Part shown: positions 8,384-17,599 of the stretch, one piece after another
How the letters are laid out: each line of letters starts with the position of its first letter
Position numbering within the stretch: the first letter of the stretch is position 1
Assembly (NCBI GenBank): GCA_037968755.1
Contig: JBBKWB010000056.1
Coordinates: 13,145-77,144, forward strand
DNA: 64,000 nucleotides
Source: Woeseia sp037968755
GTDB lineage: Bacteria > Pseudomonadota > Gammaproteobacteria > Steroidobacterales > Woeseiaceae
Direction of reading: 5' to 3'
Program-made: the position numbers and the translations under genes
The notes under the pieces: model-generated
Told to the model about the DNA's origin: nothing
Databases searched by the model: none
What the model saw: the letters and a program-made list of their open reading frames with translations, nothing else

Positions 8384-9949
8384 ATGAACTGGTTTCAGGC
8401 CGCTACACCATTGCTTCCCGATCTAATCCGCAACAACGCCAATAGCCGGGGCAGCGTGCCCGCCGTACGATGCGGTGAGCAGATGCTGACCTGGCAGTCG
8501 CTGTCTGAGGAGCTCAACCGGGTGTCCAGCGCTTTTGGCGAGCTTGGTCTTCATAAAGGTGACCGCGTTGCGATCCTGATGCAGAACAGCGTTGAGATGC
8601 TGACGGTCATGCTGGGCGCGATCAATGGCGGTTTTGTGGCGGTCCCGTTGAACGTGTCAGTCGCAGATAAGGGAATCTGCAAGCAGATCAATGACTGCGG
8701 CGCAGCCGCGGTAGTGGCGTCGGCAACTCACCTGGACAGGCTGGACGCGATGCGCGCGGCGCTCCCCGCCAGTATTGGCGAGCGCATGCTGGCGACGTCC
8801 GTAGAACGGCCCGGATGGCTGAATCTTACCGAAATTGTCGCGCGCGCCAGCGATGTGCCGCCGCAGGTTGAACTCTCTGGCGAGGACCCGTGCAACGTAA
8901 TTTACAGCTCGGGAACGACGGGTTTGCCGAAAGGCATCGTGCACTCCCATGCTTGTCGCGTGGCGTGGGCTTACGACATGAGTATCGCGCTGCGCTATCA
9001 CAGTGATGCGGTTACTCTTATCACGCTCGGCCTGTACTCCAACATTACCTGGGTCACGATGTTGTCGACCATACTGACAGGCGGCACGATGGTGTTGTTG
9101 CCGGCTTATGCTGAGGCGGCCTGCCTGCGCATGATTGAAGAATGTCGAATAACGCATGCGGGCATGGTGCCGGTACAGTTTCAGCGACTGCTGGCGCACC
9201 CTACTTTTGCCGATTTTGATTTGTCCAGCCTGCACGCGTTGATGTGTTGCGGCTCGCCATTGCACGCAGAACTAAAGCAAGAGGTGGTTGCGCGAATCCC
9301 GGGTGACTTCATCGAGTTGTACGGGCTGACAGAAGGTCTGGTAACGATTCAGTCGCCAAACGAGGCGGCCCGTAATCCGGAATCGGTCGGCCGTGCATGC
9401 CCCGGGCAGGAGTTGCGCATTCTTGGCAGTGATGACCAGCCGGTTGCCGTTGGCACGGCTGGCGAAATCGTGGGCTATGGCCGCTTGCTGATGAGCGGCT
9501 ACCTGAACCGCGATGCAGCGAACGAAGAAGCGACCTGGAAAGACGAGCAGGGACGCCGTTGGCTGCGCACCGGCGACATCGGACGGCTGGATAAAGATGG
9601 CTGTCTCTATCTCGTCGACCGCAAGAAAGACATGATTATTTCTGGTGGTCAGAACATTTACCCCGCGGATATTGAGAGCGTGATATCGCAGCACCCGCAG
9701 GTTGTCGATGTTGCGGTTGTCGGTGTTCGCAGTGAACAGTGGGGGGAATCACCGCTGGCCATCGTTACCGGGCAGGGTATCGATACCGCTCTGCTGGTGG
9801 AATGGGTAAACGAACGCGTAGGCAAGCAGCAGCGCATCGCAAAGGCGGTAGTGATCGACGAACTGCCACGTAACCCTAACGGTAAAGTACTAAAGCGCGA
9901 CCTGCGAGAACGTTTTGCCGATGCCCTGACCACGAAGTCGCCAGCATGA
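8384..9949 (+). CDS. AMP-dependent acyl-CoA synthetase/ligase
   Basis: A 521-residue member of the ANL superfamily that activates a carboxylic acid to its acyl-CoA through an acyl-AMP. Motifs are complete: the P-loop-like YSSGTTGLPKGIVHSH near residue 175, the ELYGLTEG segment, TGDIGRLDKDG followed by VDRKKDMIISGGQNIYP, and the C-terminal adenylation lysine in PRNPNGKVLKRDLR near residue 502. It is the first gene of a three-gene plus-strand operon and its stop overlaps the next start (ATGA). With a hydrolase, a depolymerase-like lipoprotein and a TonB-dependent receptor under the same operators, it probably activates the acid released from an imported ester. Chain length and aromaticity of the substrate cannot be judged from sequence. 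Confidence 0.9.
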   Translation: MNWFQAATPLLPDLIRNNANSRGSVPAVRCGEQMLTWQSLSEELNRVSSAFGELGLHKGDRVAILMQNSVEMLTVMLGAINGGFVAVPLNVSVADKGICKQINDCGAAAVVASATHLDRLDAMRAALPASIGERMLATSVERPGWLNLTEIVARASDVPPQVELSGEDPCNVIYSSGTTGLPKGIVHSHACRVAWAYDMSIALRYHSDAVTLITLGLYSNITWVTMLSTILTGGTMVLLPAYAEAACLRMIEECRITHAGMVPVQFQRLLAHPTFADFDLSSLHALMCCGSPLHAELKQEVVARIPGDFIELYGLTEGLVTIQSPNEAARNPESVGRACPGQELRILGSDDQPVAVGTAGEIVGYGRLLMSGYLNRDAANEEATWKDEQGRRWLRTGDIGRLDKDGCLYLVDRKKDMIISGGQNIYPADIESVISQHPQVVDVAVVGVRSEQWGESPLAIVTGQGIDTALLVEWVNERVGKQQRIAKAVVIDELPRNPNGKVLKRDLRERFADALTTKSPA

Positions 9950-10800
9950 CGGCTTACGTTGATGGCCGCTACGAGAGCGAAAACGGCCTGCAGCTTTACT
10001 ACCGCGATTACGGCAGCAAGAGTGCAGGATTGCCAGTGCTGTGCTTGCCGGGCATTACGCGCAACAGTCGCGATTTCGAGGATCTCGCACTGCATCTTGC
10101 AGGTCGCCACCCGGTGATCACACCGGATTTCCGGGGCCGTGGCCGGTCAGAGCATGATCCGGAATGGCGCAATTATTTTCCGCGAACCTATGTCGATGAT
10201 GTCTTGCGTTTGTTGAACCAGGTCGGGATACGCCGCGCTGCATTTGTCGGTACGTCGCTCGGGGGGCTGGTCGCAACAGCATTGGCCGCCGAACATCCTG
10301 ACCTCGTTGCGGGAATTGTCCTTAACGACATAGGCCCCGAAATAGGTGAGCGCGGCTTGGCGCGTATCAAAGGATACATCGGACGAGCCCGGCCGGTTGC
10401 AAGCTGGAACGAGGCCGTACAGCAACTACGAGAAACGTATGAACTGGCGTGGCCCGGCTTGTCCGACAGTGACTGGGAATCGCTGGTGCGACGTTCGTAT
10501 CGGGAAAACAAGCACGGTATACCGGAGCTGGATATGGACCCAATGATTGGTGAGGCCGCACGGCAAGTTGGCACCGGGCTGGATGATCCCTGGGATTTAT
10601 TCGATGCATTGCAGCAGACGCCGTTGTTGCTCCTGCAGGGAGAATTGTCCGATATTCTGACGGATGCCATTGTCGACAAAATGCGCGAACGCAAGCCGGA
10701 CCTGCTGCATGTGAAAGTCCGGAATCGCGGCCACGTGCCGTTGCTGAATGAGCCGGACTGTTTGCCGGTCATCGATGACTTCCTGGACAGACTCGAATGA
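9946..10800 (+). CDS. Alpha/beta hydrolase
   Basis: A 284-residue cytoplasmic alpha/beta hydrolase without a signal peptide. The nucleophile elbow is G-T-S104-L-G-G, the catalytic acid is probably D236 in LQGELSDIL, and the histidine is H263 in NRGHVPLLNEP. Family members include esterases, lactonases and enol-lactone hydrolases. It starts inside the ligase stop codon (ATGA) and its own stop overlaps the next gene in the same way, which indicates translational coupling in one operon. It probably hydrolyses an ester or lactone intermediate of the pathway served by the adjoining ligase. The substrate is unknown. Confidence 0.88.
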   Translation: MTAYVDGRYESENGLQLYYRDYGSKSAGLPVLCLPGITRNSRDFEDLALHLAGRHPVITPDFRGRGRSEHDPEWRNYFPRTYVDDVLRLLNQVGIRRAAFVGTSLGGLVATALAAEHPDLVAGIVLNDIGPEIGERGLARIKGYIGRARPVASWNEAVQQLRETYELAWPGLSDSDWESLVRRSYRENKHGIPELDMDPMIGEAARQVGTGLDDPWDLFDALQQTPLLLLQGELSDILTDAIVDKMRERKPDLLHVKVRNRGHVPLLNEPDCLPVIDDFLDRLE

Positions 10801-11777
10801 GAATGCTGACGCTCGTTGCGATCGTATGCATTGCCGCATCAGCTTGCAGCAAAGAATCAGGTGAGTCGTTGCCGCGGCTGGCCGCTGCGAAAAGCATAAC
10901 GGTTTCCGGCTTGTCTGCAGGGGCCTACATGGCGGGACAATATCACGTGGCCTACTCGGATACGGTGAGCGGCGCGGCGCTCGTAGCCGGCGGCCCGTGG
11001 GCTTGTGCGCAAGGTGATATATCACGTGCATTGAGTGTGTGCATGACCGGGCAGGGCCTGGAGCTCTCGCAGCTGGTGACGCTTGCCCAACAATCAGCAG
11101 CTGCGAACGATATCGCGCCACTTGCTGGGTTAAACGACGACAGCGTGTTTGTTTTTCACGGCGCGCAAGACGAGGTGGTTACTGAAGCCGTGAGTGATGC
11201 GGCAGCAAACTGGTACCGCGCCGTGTCTCCGGATATCTCCCTCGCGATCGAAAACACACAGCAGGTCGTGCACGGCTGGCCTACTGAGAATACTGGTACA
11301 TCTTGTGATCAGTTCGCAGCGCCGTTCGTTTACGCCTGCGACTACGACCTTGCTGGCGAGCTACTTGAATTTCTTCTTGGCGACCTCGCACCCGCAGCAA
11401 CCCGTGTCGCGGATCTGCATTCGTTTTCCCAGCTCGAATTCAATGGCGAGGGCCTCGCAGACAACGGGCTCGTATACGTGCCGAAACGTTGCGAGGAGAA
11501 AACCGGCTGCCGCATTCATGTTTTCTTTCACGGCTGCGGACAGTCTGTGGAGCAAGTCGGGCAGCAGCCTGCGGCATCGTTGGGTTTGTTACGTTGGGCC
11601 GAGAGTAACGATCTGATCGTATTATTTCCGCAGGTAGCGGTCAGCCGCATTGCACCGCTCAATCCGCTTGCCTGTTGGGACTGGTGGGGATACAGCGGAC
11701 AGGACTACCTGACGACCTCGGCAAACCAGTTAGGTGCAGCGCGAAAAATGGTCGAGCGATTGCAGGAGAGTCGCTGA
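10797..11777 (+). CDS. Type-2 PHA-depolymerase-like exported esterase (possible lipoprotein)
   Basis: A 326-residue protein resembling the extracellular type-2 catalytic domain of short-chain polyhydroxyalkanoate depolymerases. The nucleophile lies in V-S-G-L-S40-A-G, followed by AYMAGQYHVAYSD and VAGGPWACAQG. The second signature, HVFFHGCGQS, supplies the oxyanion histidine region, and Asp and His residues for a triad are present. The N-terminus has a short hydrophobic signal ending in A-S-A-C17, a plausible though non-ideal lipobox, so the enzyme is probably exported and may be lipid-anchored. No substrate-binding or linker domain follows, so it more likely acts on soluble oligomers or other esters than on granular PHB. 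It overlaps the upstream hydrolase stop by four bases and ends six bases before the convergent response regulator. Confidence 0.82.
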   Translation: MRMLTLVAIVCIAASACSKESGESLPRLAAAKSITVSGLSAGAYMAGQYHVAYSDTVSGAALVAGGPWACAQGDISRALSVCMTGQGLELSQLVTLAQQSAAANDIAPLAGLNDDSVFVFHGAQDEVVTEAVSDAAANWYRAVSPDISLAIENTQQVVHGWPTENTGTSCDQFAAPFVYACDYDLAGELLEFLLGDLAPAATRVADLHSFSQLEFNGEGLADNGLVYVPKRCEEKTGCRIHVFFHGCGQSVEQVGQQPAASLGLLRWAESNDLIVLFPQVAVSRIAPLNPLACWDWWGYSGQDYLTTSANQLGAARKMVERLQESR

Positions 11778-11783
11778 ACCGGC

Positions 11784-12431
11784 TTAGTCGACGCTGGCGA
11801 GCCCGTTGCGAATCGCGTATTTGACCAAACCCGGGACGTCAAAAATATCGAGCTTTTGCATTAGCTGGCTGCGATGTGTTTCCACTGTCTTCGCGCTAAT
11901 CGACAATAGCTCCGCAATATCCCGCGTGCCCTTGCCATCGGCGAGCAGCTGCAGGATCTCGCGCTGCCGGGCAGTTAGTGATTGGACGCCGTCACTTTCA
12001 TTGCTCGCATGCGGCGTGGCTTCGTCGAATACGTCGCTGATGGCCGGACTCAGGTACTGACCTCCCGCCGCGACCTTGCGAATAGCCATTTCCAGTTCGC
12101 TTGGCGCCATATTCTTCAGCATGTACCCGGATGCGCCACAGCTTAGCGCACGGCGCACGTATTCGCCGGTTGCGTGCATCGACAACATGATTATCCGCAG
12201 GTCAGGGCGAGCTTCGGAAATTCTGGCTGCTGCATTCAGGCCACCCATTCCTGGCATTGCAATGTCCATCAGGAATAATTCAATTTCGGTGTCGCGTGAC
12301 AGTTCAATTGCTTCTTCGCCGCTGCCGCCTTCCGCAACCACTTCGCAGTGCTCAAGGCCTTGCAGCAACGCTTTCAGGCCATCGCGAACGATCTGATGGT
12401 CATCGATCAAAGCCAACCTGATCTTAGGCAC
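11784..12431 (-). CDS. NarL/FixJ-type response regulator
   Basis: A 215-residue response regulator. The receiver domain has the acidic pocket D10-D11, phospho-acceptor D56 in LMDIAMP and conserved K106. A LuxR-type helix-turn-helix follows at about residues 150-210 (LTARQREILQLLADGKG ... KTVETHRSQLMQKL). It is translated from a start that overlaps the end of the kinase gene by eight bases, so the two are a coupled pair. The DNA targets are not evident from this window. It converges on the depolymerase-like gene and probably has no functional link with that operon. Confidence 0.93.
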   Translation of the reverse strand: MPKIRLALIDDHQIVRDGLKALLQGLEHCEVVAEGGSGEEAIELSRDTEIELFLMDIAMPGMGGLNAAARISEARPDLRIIMLSMHATGEYVRRALSCGASGYMLKNMAPSELEMAIRKVAAGGQYLSPAISDVFDEATPHASNESDGVQSLTARQREILQLLADGKGTRDIAELLSISAKTVETHRSQLMQKLDIFDVPGLVKYAIRNGLASVD

Positions 12432-13962
12432 TTTCAGCCCTTATCGTCAGGGGTAGATCCGCGCTCAGCCATGTGCCATTCCCTTCGCTAGTACTGATAC
12501 TTAATTCGCCACCGTTTTGACGAGCACGTTCGTGCATAAACGACAGACCAACGAGTTTTGCACCAACACTGTATTTCTCTATCTCCGCCTTGTCGAATCC
12601 GCAACCATCGTCGATGACTTCGATTCGCAGCATGCTGCTCTTGTTCGACAAGCGGACTTCGATCAATCTCGCATCAGAATGTGCAAGTGCATTGTCGACA
12701 GCCTCCTGAATGATTCTGTAGGCGACCGTTGTCGTTTCATCGCTAATATTAGCAAGCTCGCCATTTACCACAAGTTGACAACTTACTCCCTGTGGCTTCT
12801 GAACTTGATTCAGATGTGCTTCCAGAGCGGTTTGCAGCCCGAAGTCGTCCAGCGCGGTCGGCCGCAGGTCCAGCGACATTTTTCGGGTGACCTCGGTCAA
12901 GGCGTCAATCTGCTCCATGCTGACGGCAACTGCCTCGTCCTTGTTACTGGCGTTGGCTACTGCATGCAGGCTCAATTTTATTGCTGTCAACGACTGACCT
13001 AATTGGTCGTGAAGCTCATGCGCGAGCTTACCGCGTTCGTCTTCCTGCACTTTGAACAGCATCCGGGTCAGTCGCTGCAGAGCCAGTGCGGCGTCTCTTT
13101 GATCAGTGGTGTCAAGAAACATGATAGTCGCGCCAATAATATTCTCGTCACTGTCGCGAATCGGCGCTACGTAGCCGCTGCACCAGCGGGTTTCGCCATT
13201 AAAACTCGATATCTGGCTCGCGAAGTCTCTTGTAATCTCGCCAAGTCGCAAGGCTCTGGCGACCGGACCATCCGCAAGCGGGATGCGATTGCCATCCGGA
13301 TCCATGACTCGCAACTCGCGTGCGAGCGTGTCCCAGTCGGTAATAAAGTCGGGTAGTTTCTCGCAGCCAAATTGTTCGAGTGCTGCCGTATTGACGAAGT
13401 TAATTCGACGTTCCAGGTCAATTGCGACGACGCTGATCGGGGCATGAGTCATGGCCTGTTCCATTTGGTAACGGGTGTGGCCAAGTTCTGTACGGGTATT
13501 CTCGAGGTGCGTCTTCGTCTCCACGATGTTCTGTTGAAGTTGGGTTCCAACCGCTCTCAGCTCACTTTCGCGGGCAGCCAGCTCCTGCATCAATTTGCGG
13601 CGCACATCGTGTTCGTGACCAAGACTGCCGCCAATTACAATTGCCAACGCAATCGCGATCGCGACTTGCGGCACGCCGCCTGTCAGGGTCGCCGGCCCGT
13701 ACCCAATGAGAGCACAATAGATCACGTAAGCCGATACGAATCCGGCGCTTGTAAGTCCAATTCTTAGCCCGCAAAACGCTCCGGCAAGCGCAACGGTGCC
13801 GTATATAACAATAAAAGGCGCCGGTAGTCGTACTCCCGTTAGGCGTGCTGTTTCAACCGCAGCAACCGCCGAAACAACCAGTGCAATCAGTACGACGGAT
13901 CGCCGATGGGGATGTGAGATTTGGATAAGTCCGGACTCTCTGGTCTGTGGATTTGCTTGCAT
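12424..13962 (-). CDS. HisKA_3-type sensor histidine kinase with membrane and PAS domains
   Basis: A 512-residue sensor kinase. The N-terminus (about 22-113) has four hydrophobic segments in a compact DUF4118/MASE-like arrangement. A coiled coil spans about 120-170 and a PAS domain about 170-290. The dimerisation/phospho-acceptor region has the HisKA_3 signature E-R-G-K-L-A-H-E-L-H318-D-Q. The HATPase domain shows an N-box (IIQEAVDNALAHSDA) and a G-box (DDGCGFD). With no large periplasmic domain, it probably senses a membrane, redox or intracellular cue. It precedes and overlaps the NarL-type regulator at 11784-12431. Confidence 0.92.
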   Translation of the reverse strand: MQANPQTRESGLIQISHPHRRSVVLIALVVSAVAAVETARLTGVRLPAPFIVIYGTVALAGAFCGLRIGLTSAGFVSAYVIYCALIGYGPATLTGGVPQVAIAIALAIVIGGSLGHEHDVRRKLMQELAARESELRAVGTQLQQNIVETKTHLENTRTELGHTRYQMEQAMTHAPISVVAIDLERRINFVNTAALEQFGCEKLPDFITDWDTLARELRVMDPDGNRIPLADGPVARALRLGEITRDFASQISSFNGETRWCSGYVAPIRDSDENIIGATIMFLDTTDQRDAALALQRLTRMLFKVQEDERGKLAHELHDQLGQSLTAIKLSLHAVANASNKDEAVAVSMEQIDALTEVTRKMSLDLRPTALDDFGLQTALEAHLNQVQKPQGVSCQLVVNGELANISDETTTVAYRIIQEAVDNALAHSDARLIEVRLSNKSSMLRIEVIDDGCGFDKAEIEKYSVGAKLVGLSFMHERARQNGGELSISTSEGNGTWLSADLPLTIRAESA

Positions 13963-14245
13963 AATACCTTTGTTTTATCTCGCGGGCTGGGCGCGGAACC
14001 ATGCTTGCCAGCATAGTGTGCCCAAGTAGGCTTTATCCGGGAATTCTTCATATTCAGAATGCGCATTACCGCCTGCACGGTATCGGGTTCCTAAACCGGG
14101 CGGGCAAAGCGATTGCTGCGCGCTCGCCGGGACTCTGCCCGCCCCGGCGCAGGTCGCCGGTGGTTCGCCTGTAACTGATGCAGCATTTTGCGAAATCGGT
14201 TAACGTTTGACGAAACCTCGTCACGTCGCTACCGGGAAGGCAATC

Positions 14246-15634
14246 ATGGCACTGCTCGTTTTTGTAAATTTGCTCATATTCGCTGCTTTGGTTATCGGGC
14301 TAACCCGGCTGCGCAAACCACGCTTCAGCCTGTCTCAGCAAATCATGGCTGGCCTTGTTGCGGGTGTCGCCTTCGGATTCTTCCTGCAACTGGCGTACGG
14401 CGTCGATACGGCGACGGTGCTGGGGACGATGGAATGGACCAATGTGCTTGGCAGCACCTACATCAATCTCCTGCAGATGGTTATCATGCCTTTGGTCCTG
14501 GTCATGATGATTGCCGCAGTCGTTCGTATGCGCGAAGTAGCGGCCCTCGGCAAGATTGGCGGCATGGTCATCGGCATTCTCGTAGGCACTACGATGATCG
14601 CGGCGCTGGTGGGAATCTTCATCGTAAACGTATTTGGCCTGACCGCTGATGGTCTTGCTGAAGGCGCCAGGGAGCTCGCCAGGGCCGGCGCGCTGGAGTC
14701 ACGGCTGGAATCGGTTCAAGGCCTCGGCTTTGCTGACATGCTCGTGCGCTTTGTGCCATCCAACATCTTCTACGACCTGACCGGTGCCAGGCCGACATCC
14801 ATTATCGCGGTAGTTCTCTTTGGTGTTCTCTTCGGTATCGCAGCGCTGCAGGTAGCGAAGGATGACAGCGAGAAAGGCGCCGTGATTATCCGCGCCGTCG
14901 ATACGATTCAAGCAATCGTAATGAAACTGGTACGCATGATTATGGCGTTCACGCCATACGGAATCCTGGCGTTGATGACCAAGGTTGTTGCCAGTTCCAA
15001 TGCTGCCGATATTCTGAGCCTTTTGACCTTTGTAGTGGCGTCGTATATCGCTATCGCGATCATGTTTGCGGTGCATGCAATGTTATTGGCAATTAATGGC
15101 GTCAATCTGCGTGAGTATCTTGGGCATGTATGGCCAGTACTAACGTTTGCATTTACATCAAGAAGCTCTGCTGCAACTATTCCGCTTAATGTTGAAACGC
15201 AGATTGATAATCTGAATGTGCCGGTTCCGGTAGCGAATCTCGCTGCGACGTTCGGCGCAACAATTGGCCAGAATGGCTGCGCCGGCATTTACCCGGCGAT
15301 GCTGGCTACCATGGTTGCGCCCACTATGGGCATTAACCCGCTGGATCCGTCATTCATAGCGGCGCTCGTTGGAATAGTGGCAATCAGTTCGTTCGGTGTT
15401 GCCGGAGTGGGCGGGGGTGCAACCTTTGCAGCGTTGATTGTTTTGCCGACGATGGGCATGCCGATAGCACTCGTCGCGTTGTTGATTTCCATTGAACCGC
15501 TCATCGACATGGCGCGCACTGCGCTTAATGTGAATGGATCAATAACAGCCGGTGTCTTGACCGGGCGCCTCTTGAAGGACCTGCCAGACGGGTCGCCGAT
15601 TCCGGCCGGCAGCAGCGCTGCCGGTTCGGAGTAA
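14246..15634 (+). CDS. tcyP: L-cystine/dicarboxylate:cation symporter, TcyP (YdjN) type
   Basis: A 462-residue member of the DAACS secondary transporter family. The close match is to E. coli TcyP/YdjN: TSRSSAATIPLNVETQ, FGATIGQNGCAGIYPAMLA, GVAGVGGGATFAALIVLP and LISIEPLIDMARTALNVNGS are nearly identical. It should import L-cystine with sodium or protons across the inner membrane as a sulfur source. The start at 14246 has GGGAAGG about six bases upstream and gives the expected N-terminus M-A-L-L-V-F-V-N-L-L; the longer open frame from 14207 adds 13 non-conserved residues. No cysteine-metabolism gene is adjacent and I see no recognisable Cys regulator box upstream. Confidence 0.93.
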   Translation: MALLVFVNLLIFAALVIGLTRLRKPRFSLSQQIMAGLVAGVAFGFFLQLAYGVDTATVLGTMEWTNVLGSTYINLLQMVIMPLVLVMMIAAVVRMREVAALGKIGGMVIGILVGTTMIAALVGIFIVNVFGLTADGLAEGARELARAGALESRLESVQGLGFADMLVRFVPSNIFYDLTGARPTSIIAVVLFGVLFGIAALQVAKDDSEKGAVIIRAVDTIQAIVMKLVRMIMAFTPYGILALMTKVVASSNAADILSLLTFVVASYIAIAIMFAVHAMLLAINGVNLREYLGHVWPVLTFAFTSRSSAATIPLNVETQIDNLNVPVPVANLAATFGATIGQNGCAGIYPAMLATMVAPTMGINPLDPSFIAALVGIVAISSFGVAGVGGGATFAALIVLPTMGMPIALVALLISIEPLIDMARTALNVNGSITAGVLTGRLLKDLPDGSPIPAGSSAAGSE

Positions 15635-15873
15635 CCGATTGCGTTCCTGCGGATCGAATTGATCGCGTAAGTAAGATTGACCGATGCCGCGCCTGCGGTA
15701 ATTGGTGAAACCAATGTAGGCAACACAGTGTTGCCTGAATCGACGTTCGTTTGTGTCTTGAATTTGCTACTGTGCGCAGCACGCGTGATTCCTGAACTAT
15801 GCCGCTAAAAATACGCGGCGCCGGGTTGTCGCGCCACTATAAAAATATTGCAGGCAAAGCCAAGGCAAACTGA

Positions 15874-16113
15874 ATGCTGATTATCAAGCGTAAGGCACAG
15901 GACATCATTACCATTGCCCCGGTCGAGGGCATCGACACCTCGCAACCCATCAGCGAAATTTTCAAAGAAGGCGTCATCGAGATTAAGCTGTTGGAAGTCG
16001 GCCGACGTCAGGTCAAGGTTGCCATTGATGCGCCACCGCTGTTGCAGATCTGGCGAGGAAAGAAAGAGACCAGCGCGTCAAATGCAGAAGCGCCAGAAAT
16101 GATCGACGACTAG
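15874..16113 (+). CDS. CsrA/RsmA-family protein with an internal insertion
   Basis: A 79-residue protein related to the RNA-binding regulator CsrA. The first strand M-L-I-I-K-R-K corresponds to CsrA M-L-I-L-T-R-R. The second half, I-E-I-K-L-L-E-V-G-R-R-Q-V-K-V-A-I-D-A-P, follows the CsrA core closely. R61, after the conserved A-P, sits where the essential RNA-binding Arg44 of CsrA lies. Between strands 1 and 2 there are about 17 extra residues (VEGIDTSQPISEIFKEG), and the C-terminus is an acidic tail. AAGG lies eight bases before the start. It stands alone between tcyP and a LysR gene. It could bind mRNA or act as a CsrA antagonist through heterodimers. Function is inferred from family only. 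Confidence 0.75.
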   Translation: MLIIKRKAQDIITIAPVEGIDTSQPISEIFKEGVIEIKLLEVGRRQVKVAIDAPPLLQIWRGKKETSASNAEAPEMIDD

Positions 16114-16158
16114 TCGATCGCCGTCGGAGCAGCACAAGCGGGGTGCGACAACGGCGCC

Positions 16159-17097
16159 CTAGCGTTTGTCGGCGGTCGGTTCGAGCGGCGACCAGCGATC
16201 CATCGTATTCAATGACTGTAGCTCTTGCTCGATGAAATCGATGAACGCACGAATTTTCGCCGGCGGTTTTGAATTCGGATAAACCGCGAAGATTCCGTAA
16301 GCGCGCGCGTCGCTTACGTCTGGCAATAATTGCTTGAGCAAGCCTTGCGCAAGTTCGCCGCCTACCAACAGCTCAGGCACATTGACAATGCCATCGTCCA
16401 TGCAGGCTGCGAGAATCAATGCGAGCACGCTGTTCGAGGTCGTGCTGCACGGCACTGATATTTCAATAGGGCCATCTGTACCATCGAAGCGCCAGGTAAC
16501 GCGTCGCCGCACGGCGTTGCCGACGGCCAGGCAGCGGTGCGTTTTCAGATCCTGTATGGATTGCGGCATACCGTGCTTTTGCAAATAGCCGGGCGAGGCG
16601 ACCAGCACTTCTCGTGTCGTGCCAATTCGCCGTGACAACAGGTTTGAGTCGTCCAGTTTTTGCGCAACCCGGATCGCAACGTCAATACTGTTGCCAATAA
16701 GGTCAACATAGCGATCATCAAACTGCAGATTTAGGGAAACATCTGGCCAGGCAGTGCGAAACTTGCGCATCAAGGCTGGCATTAATGCGGCACCAAGGCT
16801 CGACGGTATGCTGCAGGAGACGTTGCCGCTTGGTCGTTGATCGGCACCGCTGACCGACGCAATCGCACGATCGAGCGACTCGTCTACTTCGAGGCTATGT
16901 TGAAAGAACGTCCTCCCCGCTTCCGTCAGGCTGACACTGCGGGGCGATCGGTTAAGCAGGATGACACCGAGATCGGCTTCAAGGCGCGATACACTTTTAC
17001 TGACCGCGGAACGTGTCACACCGAGTTGTGCCGCTGCTTCGGAAAAGCTCCTGGTTGCGGCAACTTTGCTGAAAATCTGTACGTCGGCAACATTCAT
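16159..17097 (-). CDS. LysR-type transcriptional regulator
   Basis: A 312-residue LysR regulator of the CrgA/AaeR-like branch. The N-terminal winged helix-turn-helix covers residues 1-60 (FSKVAATRSFSEAAAQLGVTRSAVSKSVSRLE). The periplasmic-binding-protein-like effector domain covers about 90-300. The gene is on the same strand as the hydroxyproline-type genes at 17600-22428 but lies 500 bases downstream of them. There is no divergently transcribed partner on its 5' side, the classical LysR target position, so its regulon is not evident here. Confidence 0.92.
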   Translation of the reverse strand: MNVADVQIFSKVAATRSFSEAAAQLGVTRSAVSKSVSRLEADLGVILLNRSPRSVSLTEAGRTFFQHSLEVDESLDRAIASVSGADQRPSGNVSCSIPSSLGAALMPALMRKFRTAWPDVSLNLQFDDRYVDLIGNSIDVAIRVAQKLDDSNLLSRRIGTTREVLVASPGYLQKHGMPQSIQDLKTHRCLAVGNAVRRRVTWRFDGTDGPIEISVPCSTTSNSVLALILAACMDDGIVNVPELLVGGELAQGLLKQLLPDVSDARAYGIFAVYPNSKPPAKIRAFIDFIEQELQSLNTMDRWSPLEPTADKR

Positions 17098-17599
17098 GAG
17101 TTCTACTGGTTACTCCGAAATTTATTCTTATTGTGTTGCCGGCTAAAGCTGGCAAATCGGATTTCCGCCGGAACTCATTTCGGGCGGCGCAGACTGTAAC
17201 CTGTCTGTCACATAATGAATACTGCGCAGCCCAGTGTTGCCAAATACAGTCATTCGGAAATGTTCTGACATCATTCTCAGGACCGGTGACAGAGCCCAGT
17301 GCGTGATTCATTAAACGGTACATTCCGCGTACGTTGGTCAAAAATTACCCTATAGACTCGTGTCAGTGCAGTCTTGTGCAATGCAAATAGTGTTTCTCGT
17401 TGCTGGAATGCACGCTTGGGCCAAAATTCCCTAACTTGCCATCGGTGCATTATTCAGGAATTTTTGCGCTAAGAAACTCTGCGGCGCGAATAGGTGTAAG
17501 CATTCTTTATGATGAACTGAGTCGTTCGAGTTGCGCTGTAAGGGCGTGTAATCGTAACGGTCGAAATGCGCATGGTGACGCTGGTGCAGCACTCTGTAT
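17098..17599. other. Intergenic stretch without a convincing gene
   Basis: About 500 bases separate the LysR start from the end of the FAD dehydrogenase gene. I see no coding pattern, no tRNA and no T-tract hairpin on either strand. It should contain the LysR promoter. Confidence 0.6.

Noticed and set aside
15719..15735. GGCAACACAGTGTTGCC hairpin after tcyP
   Set aside because: A good stem but no T-tract follows, so I did not call a terminator.
16101..16119. GATCGAC / GTCGATC hairpin across the stop codon of the CsrA-like gene
   Set aside because: A seven-base stem without T-tract inside the coding end; too weak to call a regulatory element.
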